Positions 34,435 to 42,672 are shown, counted from the stretch's first letter. The stretch: 64,000 bases of DNA from JAUHWL01 sp964416385 (GCA_964416385.1 CAYQDW010000002.1:21277-85276), one strand, 5' to 3'. A program made the numbers and translations. The notes: a model not told the origin generated them from the sequence alone.

Positions 34435-35589
34435 TTAGCTATTGATTACATCGCTACGCTTACCTTTAAAGATCTCGTATTTAAGCAATACACTTTCTAA
34501 CGGCCCATTATAAAGTTTGCGCTTCCAAGTTGGTTTTAGCCCAATAAATTTAACGGCATTGAGGTCTGCGGTAAAAATATAAACCTCCCAGCCCATGTAT
34601 TTATGCTTTAACGTGTGGCCGATGTCGCTGTAGAGCTTTTCGTTATCACTTTCCACCTTTTTATTGTAGGGCGGATTCATCACTAAAATACCTGTGCTTG
34701 CAGGTGGATCTTCCGTAATAAAGTTTCCTTTTTTAAGTGTAACCAAGTCATCAAGCATGGCTTTGGTAATATTTTCACGTGCGGCATCTAATGCCTCGGT
34801 GTTTAAGTCTCTACCTATAATTTTTCCGCCATATTCTATACTGCGGCCAAGCGCGCTTTCGCGGATGGTGTTAAATAAATCTGCATCATAATCTGGCCAG
34901 TGCGTAAAGCTAAAATCAGAACGGAAAACGCCAGCGGGTAGTTTGCTGGCAAGCATGGCAGCTTCAATTAAAAAGGTTCCACTGCCGCACATCGGATCAA
35001 AAAAAGCTTTGCCGCCATTCCATTGTGTAAAGTTTAAAATGCCAGCGGCTAATATTTCACTTAATGGTGCTGGGCCCATTTCTTGCCTGTAGCCACGCCT
35101 ATGAAGGCTGTCGCCGCTGCTGTTTAGGTAGACTTCTGCCTCATGATTTTTTAAATGAATAACAATGCCGACTTCTGGTTTTTTGGCGTCTACAGAAGGG
35201 CGCTTGCCGTCATGCGTTTCTCGAAAGCTATCTACAACGGCATCTTTAGCCTTTTGCGCGGCATAAAGCGTATTCCGAAACATCATGCTTTGGCCATTTA
35301 CCTGTATAGAAAATGTTTTGTTTACATCAAATAGCGTAGGCCATGCCAGTTGCTTTACAGCACGATAGTAATTTTCATCATCGCGAAAGCGGATGGTTTT
35401 AATAGGTTTTAAAACTTTAATGGCCGTACGTAACAAAAAGTTGCATTTGTACATAAAGCCGAGGTCGCCAACACAACTCACCGCTCTGTTGAGCACGGTA
35501 ACATTTCGGCCACCAATACTCCGCACTTCTGCGGCAAGCACCTCTTCTAGTCCAAATAGGGTGGTAATTACAAGATTAATATCAGACAT
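34435..35589 (-). CDS. THUMP-domain class I RNA methyltransferase
   Basis: SAM-dependent base methyltransferase of 384 residues related to RlmL-N/TrmN/YpsC. The N-terminal ferredoxin-like plus THUMP domain covers about residues 1-150 (LVITTLFGLEEVLAAEVRSIG, KTFSIQVNGQSMMFRNTLY). The Rossmann domain has the SAM motif FFDPMCGSGTFLIEAAMLA and the catalytic NPPY in ILVMNPPYNKKV, which marks N-methylation of an exocyclic amino group, probably guanine N2 in 23S rRNA or tRNA. A small lipoprotein gene lies three bases upstream on the same strand. Confidence 0.92.
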   Translation of the reverse strand: MSDINLVITTLFGLEEVLAAEVRSIGGRNVTVLNRAVSCVGDLGFMYKCNFLLRTAIKVLKPIKTIRFRDDENYYRAVKQLAWPTLFDVNKTFSIQVNGQSMMFRNTLYAAQKAKDAVVDSFRETHDGKRPSVDAKKPEVGIVIHLKNHEAEVYLNSSGDSLHRRGYRQEMGPAPLSEILAAGILNFTQWNGGKAFFDPMCGSGTFLIEAAMLASKLPAGVFRSDFSFTHWPDYDADLFNTIRESALGRSIEYGGKIIGRDLNTEALDAARENITKAMLDDLVTLKKGNFITEDPPASTGILVMNPPYNKKVESDNEKLYSDIGHTLKHKYMGWEVYIFTADLNAVKFIGLKPTWKRKLYNGPLESVLLKYEIFKGKRSDVINS

Positions 35590-35592
35590 ATA

Positions 35593-35949
35593 TTAAGGTT
35601 CAAGTACAGTTATTTGGCTGTTAAGCGTTGCTTTTTGGTTTGGCACTACGGGGCAAGTAGAAAAGATGAGCTGGCCAGTTGTTTTTTGGTTAGCCTCTAG
35701 ATCAAAAATCATAGAATCACGGTAGGTAATGCCTTGTTGTGTTAGTTGGGCGAAGTAGGTTAGGGTGGTGGCTTTTTCACTTTGCAGAACTACTTTAACA
35801 CTGTAAACGGTATCCGTAGCGCTTAGGTTATACGTAGAGAGCGATTCTTCAATAATATAATCTGATGCCGGCTTTTTATCTTCTGTATGAGAAGAGGTAC
35901 ACGCTATGCTTAACCAAAAAGAACTCATTAAAAGTAACAGATACTTCAT
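35593..35949 (-). CDS. Hypothetical lipoprotein
   Basis: Small protein of 118 residues with a lipoprotein signal (MKYLLLLMSSFWLSIAC, Cys at residue 17). The mature part is beta-rich (LSATDTVYSVKVVLQSEKATTLTYFAQLTQQG), suggestive of an immunoglobulin-like fold. No family recognised. Upstream on the minus strand TACCTTTA is a 7-of-8 match to the -7 element. It is followed three bases later by the methyltransferase gene. Confidence 0.7.
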   Translation of the reverse strand: MKYLLLLMSSFWLSIACTSSHTEDKKPASDYIIEESLSTYNLSATDTVYSVKVVLQSEKATTLTYFAQLTQQGITYRDSMIFDLEANQKTTGQLIFSTCPVVPNQKATLNSQITVLEP

Positions 35950-36020
35950 CTTTTTTTAGAAATTTGGCGGTAAAGGTACAGTGATTGAGGCTTGAAAAAA
36001 TAATTAACACCAACAGTATA

Positions 36021-36383
36021 ATGAAATTATCAGGATTGAGATGGGTATTTTTTGCATTGCTAATGAGCACAGGTGCATATGCCCAAGAGAAGTCGAAAAA
36101 TGTAAATGCACAAAGTGTACAAGAGCAACGTTCACAACAAACAACGCCAGCATCTTCTGAGAAGAAATTAACGGTGCCTACGCAGCCAGCGGCAACACCA
36201 CAAACGCCCGCTGCACCACAAACAGCCCCACAAACCAGTACACCCGGCACAGCACCAGTACAGGGTGAGGTTATTCAAAGTGGCAGCAATGATGCACAGC
36301 AGCCTGCGAAGCCCCAAAGAACGGGTGCACTAAAAAGCAGATCGCGCATGGTTAAGAAAAATGTGGGTGGCGGCGTTGAGTAA
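36021..36383 (+). CDS. Low-complexity Pro/Gln/Thr-rich secreted protein
   Basis: Protein of 120 residues with a signal peptide (LSGLRWVFFALLMSTGAYAQ). The mature chain is disordered: long runs of Thr, Pro, Gln and Ala with PAATPQTPAAPQTAPQ-like repeats and a basic tail (LKSRSRMVKKN). The start at 36021 was chosen over 35985 because the signal peptide begins there. No enzyme motif is present; a wall or surface spacer role is possible. It precedes the TauE/SafE gene by 20 bp. Confidence 0.6.
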   Translation: MKLSGLRWVFFALLMSTGAYAQEKSKNVNAQSVQEQRSQQTTPASSEKKLTVPTQPAATPQTPAAPQTAPQTSTPGTAPVQGEVIQSGSNDAQQPAKPQRTGALKSRSRMVKKNVGGGVE

Positions 36384-36403
36384 GCTACACAGCGTTATTT
36401 AGC

Positions 36404-37180
36404 ATGAATTATGAATGGTGGCAGTATCTGCTGTTAATCTTTGGCGGTTTTACCGCAGGCATCATTAACACATTGGCGGGCAACGGAAGTGCAATTACGT
36501 TGCCCTTGCTCATTTCTATGGGGTTACCTGCCAACGAGGCCAACGCTACAAATAGGGTAGGCGTGTTGCTGCAAACCCTTACGGCAAGCCTTACTTTAAA
36601 GCGCAGCAAACGCACATTGGTACTGATGCGCCAAAGTTTTTGGTATTACATCCCGACTATTTTAGGCAGCATTGGTGGGGCTTTAATGGCCATAGATGTA
36701 AACCCAGAGGTCTTAAAACTAATTATCGGGTTTTTGATGATTTTCATCTTGTTTACCCTATTGCTTCAGCCTAAAAAATGGTTAATAAATACAGATCCGG
36801 CAAAGAATAAACGCACGCTTTTGCAATGGTTAATCTTTTTTGCAATTGGGTTTTATGGCGGATTTATTCAGATGGGCATCGGCATTATGATTCTCAGCTC
36901 TTTGGTGCTACTGGTAAAATACAGTCTTAAGGATGCCAATGTGATTAAGCTCATGGTGGCCTTTGTTATGATTGTGCCTGCTTTTGCCATTTATGTATAC
37001 AGCGGGCACATACAATGGGTGCCGGGAGCGGTTTTGGCATTTGGAGCCGGAGCTGGTGCGTGGTTTGGTACCAAATATGTATTGTATCACCCTAAGGCAA
37101 GGATTTATATTAGATATCTGCTCATCACCATTGTTTTATTTGCTATCGGCAAGATTTTTTGGCCGTATTTATTAGTGTAA
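36404..37180 (+). CDS. TauE/SafE family membrane transporter
   Basis: Permease of 258 residues with eight or so membrane helices. The family repeats are visible at the N-terminus (FGGFTAGIINTLAGNGSAITLPLLISMGLPANEANATNRVG, shown here only to mark its start) and mid-protein (IGFYGGFIQMGIGIMILSS). TauE/SafE proteins are anion exporters for sulfite, sulfoacetate or related sulfur compounds; the substrate is not readable. About 4 kb away lies a persulfide dioxygenase gene, a loose thematic link only. Confidence 0.88.
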   Translation: MNYEWWQYLLLIFGGFTAGIINTLAGNGSAITLPLLISMGLPANEANATNRVGVLLQTLTASLTLKRSKRTLVLMRQSFWYYIPTILGSIGGALMAIDVNPEVLKLIIGFLMIFILFTLLLQPKKWLINTDPAKNKRTLLQWLIFFAIGFYGGFIQMGIGIMILSSLVLLVKYSLKDANVIKLMVAFVMIVPAFAIYVYSGHIQWVPGAVLAFGAGAGAWFGTKYVLYHPKARIYIRYLLITIVLFAIGKIFWPYLLV

Positions 37181-37224
37181 TAACGGTGGATGTTTAACGT
37201 GCAAACGAGATTTTTAAAAATACA

Positions 37225-37575
37225 ATGAATAAAATTTATCACTTAAAAACCTGCAATACGTGCCAACGCATAATTAAAGAGTTAGGGGCAGAAGGCTTTG
37301 AATTTCAGGAGATAAAAACGCAACCCATTACGGCAGAGCAATTGGATGATTTGGCAAAAGCGGTGGGTAGCTATAAGGCCCTTTTTAATATGCGTGCACA
37401 AAAAATAAAAATTTTGGGCTTGGCAGTTAATAGCCTCTCTGAAGCTGATTTTAGGCGTTTAATTTTGGATGAATACACATTTTTAAAGAGGCCGGTCATC
37501 GTGGTAGGTGGGCAGGTTTTTGTAGGCAACAGCAATGCTACCATCGCTGCGGCTAAGGCGGCTTTGGGGCGATAA
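37225..37575 (+). CDS. ArsC/Spx/MgsR family protein
   Basis: Thioredoxin-fold protein of 116 residues, full length for the family. It has a CxxC at the active-site position (KTCNTCQRI, Cys10 and Cys13), as in Spx; true arsenate reductases use a single Cys there. The conserved Arg-Pro of the second half is in FLKRPVIVVGGQVFVGN. It may be a redox-sensitive regulator or a glutaredoxin-coupled reductase; arsenate reduction is not supported by context, because no ars genes are nearby. Confidence 0.85.
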   Translation: MNKIYHLKTCNTCQRIIKELGAEGFEFQEIKTQPITAEQLDDLAKAVGSYKALFNMRAQKIKILGLAVNSLSEADFRRLILDEYTFLKRPVIVVGGQVFVGNSNATIAAAKAALGR

Positions 37576-37698
37576 GCGCTTTCTAAAGAACATGGCAATG
37601 TTATGTAAGTAGAGATGTTAAAATCTACTTAATTGATATCACCAGATGTAAAGGCCTAAATTATTTGCCCAACTGCGGGTTTTGCGCAAGCAGAGCGA

Positions 37699-38508
37699 TT
37701 ATATGGTTTCGGCAATAACGTTTTTATGTTGATGCTGTGGTGCTTGATTGCTGATTAAATCATTGATGGCGTCCCAAAGCAACACCCTTTTATGAAGCGC
37801 CTCTTTGGCCACCGTTAAGGTTTCTTCCCATTTTAAATTGTCATCGCCACACAGTTCAGAAATCATCTCTAAAGACAGTGGGCCGTGTTCGTCTCCATCA
37901 AGTTCAATGTGCCGCTCTAGGTAATACTTCAATTTGCTGTACATTTTGTTTTCAGCATCGGTATGCTGAAGAATCTCAATGAACATATCTGGAATAACAT
38001 CCTCACGCCCAAAAGTAAAAGCAGAGGCCACCAGGTGCGGCTTTTGGGTATAAATAATGGAGAACGAATACTTTACAAAGTCGGCAACACGTGCATCAAC
38101 GTTAATTTGTTTGAATGCATTTTCTACGGACACCCCAGATTTTATTAAGCTGATAAAGGCTTCTATTTCAGCGGTATTTGCCTGGGCTTGGTTCATGGCA
38201 TCTAAATACATTTCAAAATGACTTTTGGGTTCTCCCAATTCATTGAGGTCGCTTTCTTCACCATGTACAATTTCATTGATAAACCGAGATAGCGTTGGGT
38301 TTTTAGAGGGTGTCCACGGAATGTTAACCGTAGTTAAAGCCATTTGTAGCGATTTTAAAAGCGACATAAAATCCCAAACAGCAAAAACGTGGTTCTCCAT
38401 AAAAACCTTGATGTCGCTTATGTTTTTAAGATTGTTGTATAGCTGATGTTGCTGTAATTGCCTTCTTAAATCAGCTATTTCATTTTCAATAAATGCTATT
38501 CTGCTCAT
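37699..38508 (-). CDS. DUF3050 protein (heme-oxygenase-like fold)
   Basis: Cytoplasmic helical protein of 269 residues. The start ADLRRQLQQHQLYNNLKNI and the FMENHVFAVWDFMSLLKSLQ segment are diagnostic of DUF3050. A HFEMYLDAMNQAQANT helix and a KYYLERHIELDGDEHGPLS helix carry conserved His and Glu/Asp that could bind a metal pair, as in heme-oxygenase-like di-iron enzymes. Function is not established. Monocistronic and convergent with the ArsC/Spx gene. Confidence 0.87.
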   Translation of the reverse strand: MSRIAFIENEIADLRRQLQQHQLYNNLKNISDIKVFMENHVFAVWDFMSLLKSLQMALTTVNIPWTPSKNPTLSRFINEIVHGEESDLNELGEPKSHFEMYLDAMNQAQANTAEIEAFISLIKSGVSVENAFKQINVDARVADFVKYSFSIIYTQKPHLVASAFTFGREDVIPDMFIEILQHTDAENKMYSKLKYYLERHIELDGDEHGPLSLEMISELCGDDNLKWEETLTVAKEALHKRVLLWDAINDLISNQAPQHQHKNVIAETI

Positions 38509-38654
38509 GGTATTTCGCCTCTTTTTTCTGCTTTAAGACCCTGGTGCTATTGTGTTTCCAGTATTATCAATCCCGAAAAATTAGATAAACTAACAGCACA
38601 CAGATTATTTGTGTTCAACAAAAAATTTGATCAATACCACTTTTAACATTTACC

Positions 38655-39143
38655 TTAATTTTTTTTGAGGTTCTTAAATAGCCGGTTAAATATGTAAATG
38701 TGGCTCAAAAAGGTTGTTAAGCCGTAAGTCACAAACATCAGCCAAATAAAGCCTAGATTTTGATCATAGAGCTTTAAGCCAAAAAATTGGGGAAAAGCAG
38801 TTAACAAATCACCAAATCCTACGATGTTAAAAATCCATACCAAAGGCAGCGCAAAACGCCATTTATTTTTCAAAGCCACAACAGATACTATTGCTAAAAC
38901 TGCCGTAGAGAAATCGAGCAGCCCAACGGTATTTAGAAATGACGTAGGAAAGCCGTCATAAAACTGTTCTTTGGCCATAAAGGTTAAACCCAAATACCTA
39001 AAGGTGTTCAAGAATACGAAAGGCAAGAGTGCTTCATGTATAGGGAGCTTTGAAACACGAGGTTGTATCCAAAATTTAAACCCAATGATGATTGCTATTG
39101 TGCCAATTATTGCTTGTAGATTAATGATTGTGAAATTGTCCAT
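38655..39143 (-). CDS. Hypothetical four-helix membrane protein
   Basis: Protein of 162 residues with about five hydrophobic segments and a short basic tail (FNRLFKNLKKN). Recognisable stretches are IGFKFWIQPRVSKLPIHEALLPFV and GLLDFSTAVLAIVSVVALKNKW. The family resembles uncharacterised membrane proteins; no function can be given. It starts five bases after the SDR stop, so it is the second gene of an HxlR-linked operon. Confidence 0.75.
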   Translation of the reverse strand: MDNFTIINLQAIIGTIAIIIGFKFWIQPRVSKLPIHEALLPFVFLNTFRYLGLTFMAKEQFYDGFPTSFLNTVGLLDFSTAVLAIVSVVALKNKWRFALPLVWIFNIVGFGDLLTAFPQFFGLKLYDQNLGFIWLMFVTYGLTTFLSHIYIFNRLFKNLKKN

Positions 39144-39148
39144 GATTA

Positions 39149-39919
39149 TTAGTAGTTATTTGGTATTGCTTGTTTATTAAGTTGTTTAAATATGAAATTG
39201 GGTGCCAATCGACTTAACAATTTGAGTTGTTTAGAAATGCCGGGCGTTATTTCTTCTTTGCCTTTGATGTAGTCTTTCCAAAATAAATCTGCCATTTTTT
39301 GGGGTGGCATAGGCTTTAGGTTGTCATCTTCGGCAATGTTTGCTCCGTGCGCCAATGGCGTATCTACAACAGGCGGTAAAAGTTCAATAACTTTTATTTG
39401 GTGAGGTTTTAGCTGCAGTCTTATACTTTTTGTCCAAAAATGTAAAGCGGCTTTTGTACCAGAATAAACAGGTGCTTGCGCAAATGGCACATAGGCTAAT
39501 CCTGAAGAAACATTCACTAAAACGCCTTGGTTACTATTTTTGAGTAATGGTAAAAAATGGTGCAAGAGTCTGATGGGCGAATTGTAGTTAATAGCTATTT
39601 CTAGCATTTGTTTTTGCAGGTCGTTTTCTTGATTGCCGGTATCCACCAAATTCATGATACCTGCATTATTGATCAACACATCCAGTCCGCCAAACTGTTG
39701 TTTTATGTCGGTTACCAACTTGCTAACTTCTGCATCATTGGTAACGTCACTTTTAAAAATGTGCATTTCTGGATTTTGCCGTTTCGCAGTTTCAAGTTTG
39801 TTGAGGTTTCTACCGGTTATGATCACGGTGTTATTGTGCGATAAAAATGTTTTTGCTAGAGCGAGGCCAATCCCAGACCCGCCACCGGTTATGAGAACCT
39901 TTTGTTGTTTGTACTTCAC
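39149..39919 (-). CDS. Short-chain dehydrogenase/reductase (DltE-like)
   Basis: NAD(P)-dependent SDR of 256 residues. The cofactor loop is ITGGGSGIGLALA, NNAG follows in VLINNAGIMN, the catalytic Ser is in VLVNVSSGLAYVP and Tyr/Lys in APVYSGTKAALHFW. Overall it resembles the DltE/YbbO branch, with the C-terminal PPVVDTPLAHGANI segment. Substrate unknown. It diverges from an HxlR regulator with interlocked promoters, so it is probably induced by an aldehyde or quinone-like signal sensed by that regulator; this last point is inference. Confidence 0.9.
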   Translation of the reverse strand: MKYKQQKVLITGGGSGIGLALAKTFLSHNNTVIITGRNLNKLETAKRQNPEMHIFKSDVTNDAEVSKLVTDIKQQFGGLDVLINNAGIMNLVDTGNQENDLQKQMLEIAINYNSPIRLLHHFLPLLKNSNQGVLVNVSSGLAYVPFAQAPVYSGTKAALHFWTKSIRLQLKPHQIKVIELLPPVVDTPLAHGANIAEDDNLKPMPPQKMADLFWKDYIKGKEEITPGISKQLKLLSRLAPNFIFKQLNKQAIPNNY

Positions 39920-39985
39920 AAATAGTTATTTTTGCTATTAAATCAGTAGCAAAGATAGGCGAAATATTTATTAGTACTAAAACAA
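39906..39985. promoter_or_regulatory. Interlocked divergent promoters and 23-bp operator-like palindrome (SDR/HxlR)
   Basis: Plus strand: TTG at 39906-39908, 19 bp, TATTTTTG at 39928-39935, serving the HxlR gene. Minus strand: TATCTTTG at 39958-39951, with TTG at 39985-39983 (24 bp away, slightly long), serving the SDR gene. The inverted repeat TTTGCTA-N9-TAGCAAA (39932-39954) joins the two -7 boxes, so one bound repressor would block both. Confidence 0.6.
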
Positions 39986-39994
39986 TAGTAAAAA

Positions 39995-40456
39995 ATGATT
40001 GAGAAATTCAGATCATCTTGTCCTGTAGCTTCTGCGTTAGATGTTGTAGGTGATAAATGGTCGTTGTTGATCGTAAGAGACATGTTGCTTCAATGCAAAA
40101 AGACCTTCAAGGAATTCTCGAGTTCTCCAGAGGGTATTGCTCCGGGCATATTATCTTCTAGGTTAAAATGGTTAGAGAAAAATGCTTTGATCACCAAAAG
40201 AAAGTTGACGGATAACCTTAAAGAAAACATTTACCTGTTAACAGAATCGGGCATTGCGTTAGCTCCTACAATTATTGAAATCACTTTGTGGAGTGATAAA
40301 AACCTCAGAAATCAGAATCCTGCGATGTTTTCGATAGCTGAAGGCGGGTTTGATCAAGACAAGTTGAAGGTAGCAGAAGGCATTAAGCAAAAATACCGTG
40401 GCATGGTTAACGCGGTTTTACAGAGCGCCGAAACGTATGGCGGCAATGTGCAATAG
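39995..40456 (+). CDS. HxlR family transcriptional regulator
   Basis: Winged-helix regulator of 153 residues. The HxlR signature is present: CPVASALDVVGDKWSLLIVRDMLL, with Cys at residue 10 in the position used for redox or aldehyde sensing in HypR and YodB. KTFKEFSSSPEGIAPGILSSRLKWLEKNALI forms the DNA-reading helix. A C-terminal extension beyond residue 105 is longer than in the minimal family. It probably represses itself and the divergent SDR-membrane protein operon through the shared palindrome. Confidence 0.92.
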   Translation: MIEKFRSSCPVASALDVVGDKWSLLIVRDMLLQCKKTFKEFSSSPEGIAPGILSSRLKWLEKNALITKRKLTDNLKENIYLLTESGIALAPTIIEITLWSDKNLRNQNPAMFSIAEGGFDQDKLKVAEGIKQKYRGMVNAVLQSAETYGGNVQ

Positions 40457-40487
40457 GAGCTTAGGTTTCTTAGAAAAATTATAAAAG

Positions 40488-40525
40488 AAAAGCCCCTGTA
40501 CTGTACAGCACGGGGGCTTTTAACC
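40488..40525. terminator. Bidirectional intrinsic terminator
   Basis: Stem AAAAGCCCC / GGGGCTTTT with inner self-complementary TGTAC-type bases, between the convergent HxlR and CstB-like genes. U-rich on the minus side, with a short T-run on the plus side. Confidence 0.85.
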
Positions 40526-40554
40526 AAAAAAACCAAACAACCAAAACCAAAGGT

Positions 40555-41958
40555 TTAAAGCATAGACGTAGGGCAAACGTATTCTGTGAGTTCTACGCCA
40601 GCTTTCTCAATAGCTTTAAAACCGCCCGCTACATTTATTAGGTTTTTGTAGCCGTATGGTTGTAAAATACTAATGGCAATAAGGCTGCGATATCCACCAG
40701 CACAGTGCACGTAGTATTCTTTTTCTTTGTCTAGATCGTCTAAATGGTCATAGATATAGTCTAGTGGCATATGATGCGCACCAATAATATGCTGGCTGGT
40801 AAACTCGCCAACCTTGCGCACATCAATAATTTCTAGCTTTTCATTTTTGTAGTCTTTGGCAAATTCTTCTGCAGTTTCTACCATCACGGCATCTACAGCC
40901 TCGCCAGCAGCAATCCATGCATCAATACCGCCTTTTAAGTAGCCTATGGCGTGGTCATAACCAACACGAGCCAAACGTGTTACCACTTCTGCTTCGCGAC
41001 CTTCTTCTGCTAAGAATACAATACGTTGATTCAAATCGGTAATAAGCGCGCCCACCCACATGGCAAAGTTGCCATCTACACCAATAAATAAACTTCCTGG
41101 TATATGTGCAGCTTCAAAAGCATTTTCTTTTCTGGTATCAAGCACAATGGCACCTTTGGCCATTTCAGCCTTAAAACGATCTACATCAAAGGCGTGTGTG
41201 CCGCGTTCTAATACCGTATCTATACTTTCATAGCCAGCCTTGTTCATCATGGCATTTTTGGGGAAATACTGTGGTGGAGGCAACAACCCATCAGTAACAT
41301 GTTTAATAAAAGCATTTCTAGACATGGGTTGCAGCGCATAGTTGGTTTGCTTTTGATTACCGAGGCTATCCACGGTTTCGCTACTCAAGTTTTTACCACA
41401 GGCACTACCAGCACCATGACCGGGATAAACAATTACAGAATCTGGTAAGGGTAAGATTTTGTTTTGCAAAGAATCAAATAAGAAACCAGCTAAATCCTCT
41501 TGCGTTAAGTCTGTTTTTACGGCCAAGTCTGGTCTACCAACATCCCCGAGAAATAAGGTGTCACCCGTAAAAATGGCATGTTCGTTTCCATTTTCATCGT
41601 ACAATAAAAAGCAGCTACTTTCCATGGTATGGCCTGGCGTGTGCAACACCTTAATGGTGATATTACCGAGTTTAAAAACCTGATTGTCTTCTGCTACGGT
41701 GATATCATACTGGGCATTTGCCGTTGGCCCATACACAATCTCAGCACCAGTTTTACGTGCCAAATCAATATGTCCGCTAACAAAATCTGCATGAAAATGC
41801 GTTTCAAAGATGTATTTGAGATTTGCGTTTTCTTCTGCCAAACGCTCAAGGTAAGGCGTGGTTTCTCTTAGGGGGTCAATAATGGCGGCTTCTCCATTAC
41901 TTTCTATATAATAGGCCGCTTCAGCTAAACAAGCTGTGTATAATTGTTCTATTTTCAT
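40555..41958 (-). CDS. CstB-like persulfide dioxygenase-rhodanese fusion
   Basis: Predicted sulfide-detoxifying enzyme of 467 residues. Residues 1-240 are a persulfide dioxygenase (ETHE1/MBL fold) with metal ligands H54, H56, D58 and H59-type motif THFHADFVSGH, then H110, D133 and H181; a conserved Cys187 sits in HGAGSACGK. Residues about 255-355 are a rhodanese fold whose catalytic loop (FLAEEGREAE) lacks Cys, so it is inactive. Residues about 365-467 are an active rhodanese with Cys419 in VHCAGGYRS. This three-part order matches CstB of Staphylococcus aureus, which oxidises persulfides to thiosulfate. It lies beside a Crp/Fnr gene. Confidence 0.9.
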   Translation of the reverse strand: MKIEQLYTACLAEAAYYIESNGEAAIIDPLRETTPYLERLAEENANLKYIFETHFHADFVSGHIDLARKTGAEIVYGPTANAQYDITVAEDNQVFKLGNITIKVLHTPGHTMESSCFLLYDENGNEHAIFTGDTLFLGDVGRPDLAVKTDLTQEDLAGFLFDSLQNKILPLPDSVIVYPGHGAGSACGKNLSSETVDSLGNQKQTNYALQPMSRNAFIKHVTDGLLPPPQYFPKNAMMNKAGYESIDTVLERGTHAFDVDRFKAEMAKGAIVLDTRKENAFEAAHIPGSLFIGVDGNFAMWVGALITDLNQRIVFLAEEGREAEVVTRLARVGYDHAIGYLKGGIDAWIAAGEAVDAVMVETAEEFAKDYKNEKLEIIDVRKVGEFTSQHIIGAHHMPLDYIYDHLDDLDKEKEYYVHCAGGYRSLIAISILQPYGYKNLINVAGGFKAIEKAGVELTEYVCPTSML

Positions 41959-41983
41959 GGGATATATATTTAAATGAATACCC

Positions 41984-42027
41984 CAAATGTAGGCTGCCGA
42001 TAAGGTTTAAAAAGTGATGATAGTCAC
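41984..42027 (-). promoter_or_regulatory. CRP-type site and -7 element of the cstB-like promoter
   Basis: On the minus strand TACATTTG (41991-41984) is an exact -7 element but has no TTG at -33. The palindrome GTGATGATAGTCAC (42014-42027, GTGA-N6-TCAC) is centred about 40 bp before the predicted start. That is the class II activator position, so the Crp/Fnr protein encoded next door probably activates here. Confidence 0.6.
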
Positions 42028-42033
42028 CCCGAA

Positions 42034-42672
42034 TTAAAGGTCTAAAAGCTCAATACTATTTCTAGATAGATTGATTTTACCAGTTTTCTCCAGTTGTTTT
42101 AGCAATCTTGAAATTACCTCTCTTGAAGAATTTAAATCTGTTGCAATTTCTTGATGAGAGGTATTTATGGTTTTGCTCTTATGAATTTTTGCGCGATTGC
42201 GTAAGTAGGTAATTAAGCGTTTATCAAGTTGCGTAAAAGCGATGCCATTTATGGTTAGCAGCAGTTCATCAAACCTAAATTTATAGGTGCTCATCACAAA
42301 AGCTTTCCACTCAGGATATTTATCAAACCATTCATCCGCTTTATGCGCAGGTATACCAATGAGCTTAACATCCTCTTCGGCTATAGCTTCAACTTCGCTA
42401 ACAGCATTGCTCATGCAACAGGTTAAGCTCGTTGCACAGGTTTGGCCGCTGTCTAAGTAGTATAAGAGTATTTCATGGTCATCATCATCGCGCCTCACAA
42501 CGCGCAAAGCACCTTCTAAAATTAGGGGGATAAAAGGTATTGGTACACCATAATCTATCACCAAATCTCCAGCTTCATAGCTGTGTATTTTGCCACTTTC
42601 GGCAATTTCTAACATTAATTTTTGGTCTGTAAAAAAGGGAAACTTTTTATGAACAAGTGCTGCCGAAATCAT
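42034..42672 (-). CDS. Crp/Fnr family regulator with Cys-rich sensor loop
   Basis: Transcription regulator of 212 residues. The N-terminal beta-roll (about 20-110) and long dimer helix (116-140) are typical of the family. The cAMP phosphate-binding cassette (Gly-Glu ... Arg-Ser) is missing; that loop reads TCATSLTCCMSNAVSE, with Cys79, Cys85 and Cys86. The helix-turn-helix (172-193, HQEIATDLNSSREVISRLL) keeps the Arg-Glu-xxx-Arg of E. coli CRP that reads GTGA. It is therefore predicted to bind GTGA-N6-TCAC but not cAMP, perhaps sensing sulfur or redox state through the cysteines. It is 75 bp upstream of the cstB-like gene, same strand. Confidence 0.88.
   Translation of the reverse strand: MISAALVHKKFPFFTDQKLMLEIAESGKIHSYEAGDLVIDYGVPIPFIPLILEGALRVVRRDDDDHEILLYYLDSGQTCATSLTCCMSNAVSEVEAIAEEDVKLIGIPAHKADEWFDKYPEWKAFVMSTYKFRFDELLLTINGIAFTQLDKRLITYLRNRAKIHKSKTINTSHQEIATDLNSSREVISRLLKQLEKTGKINLSRNSIELLDL

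Noticed and set aside
37225..37575. Arsenate reductase
   Set aside because: The CxxC is Spx-like and no ars genes are nearby; only the family level is supported.
39973..39978. AGTACT upstream of the HxlR gene as another PadR operator
   Set aside because: A single 6-bp palindrome without the 17-bp series is expected by chance.
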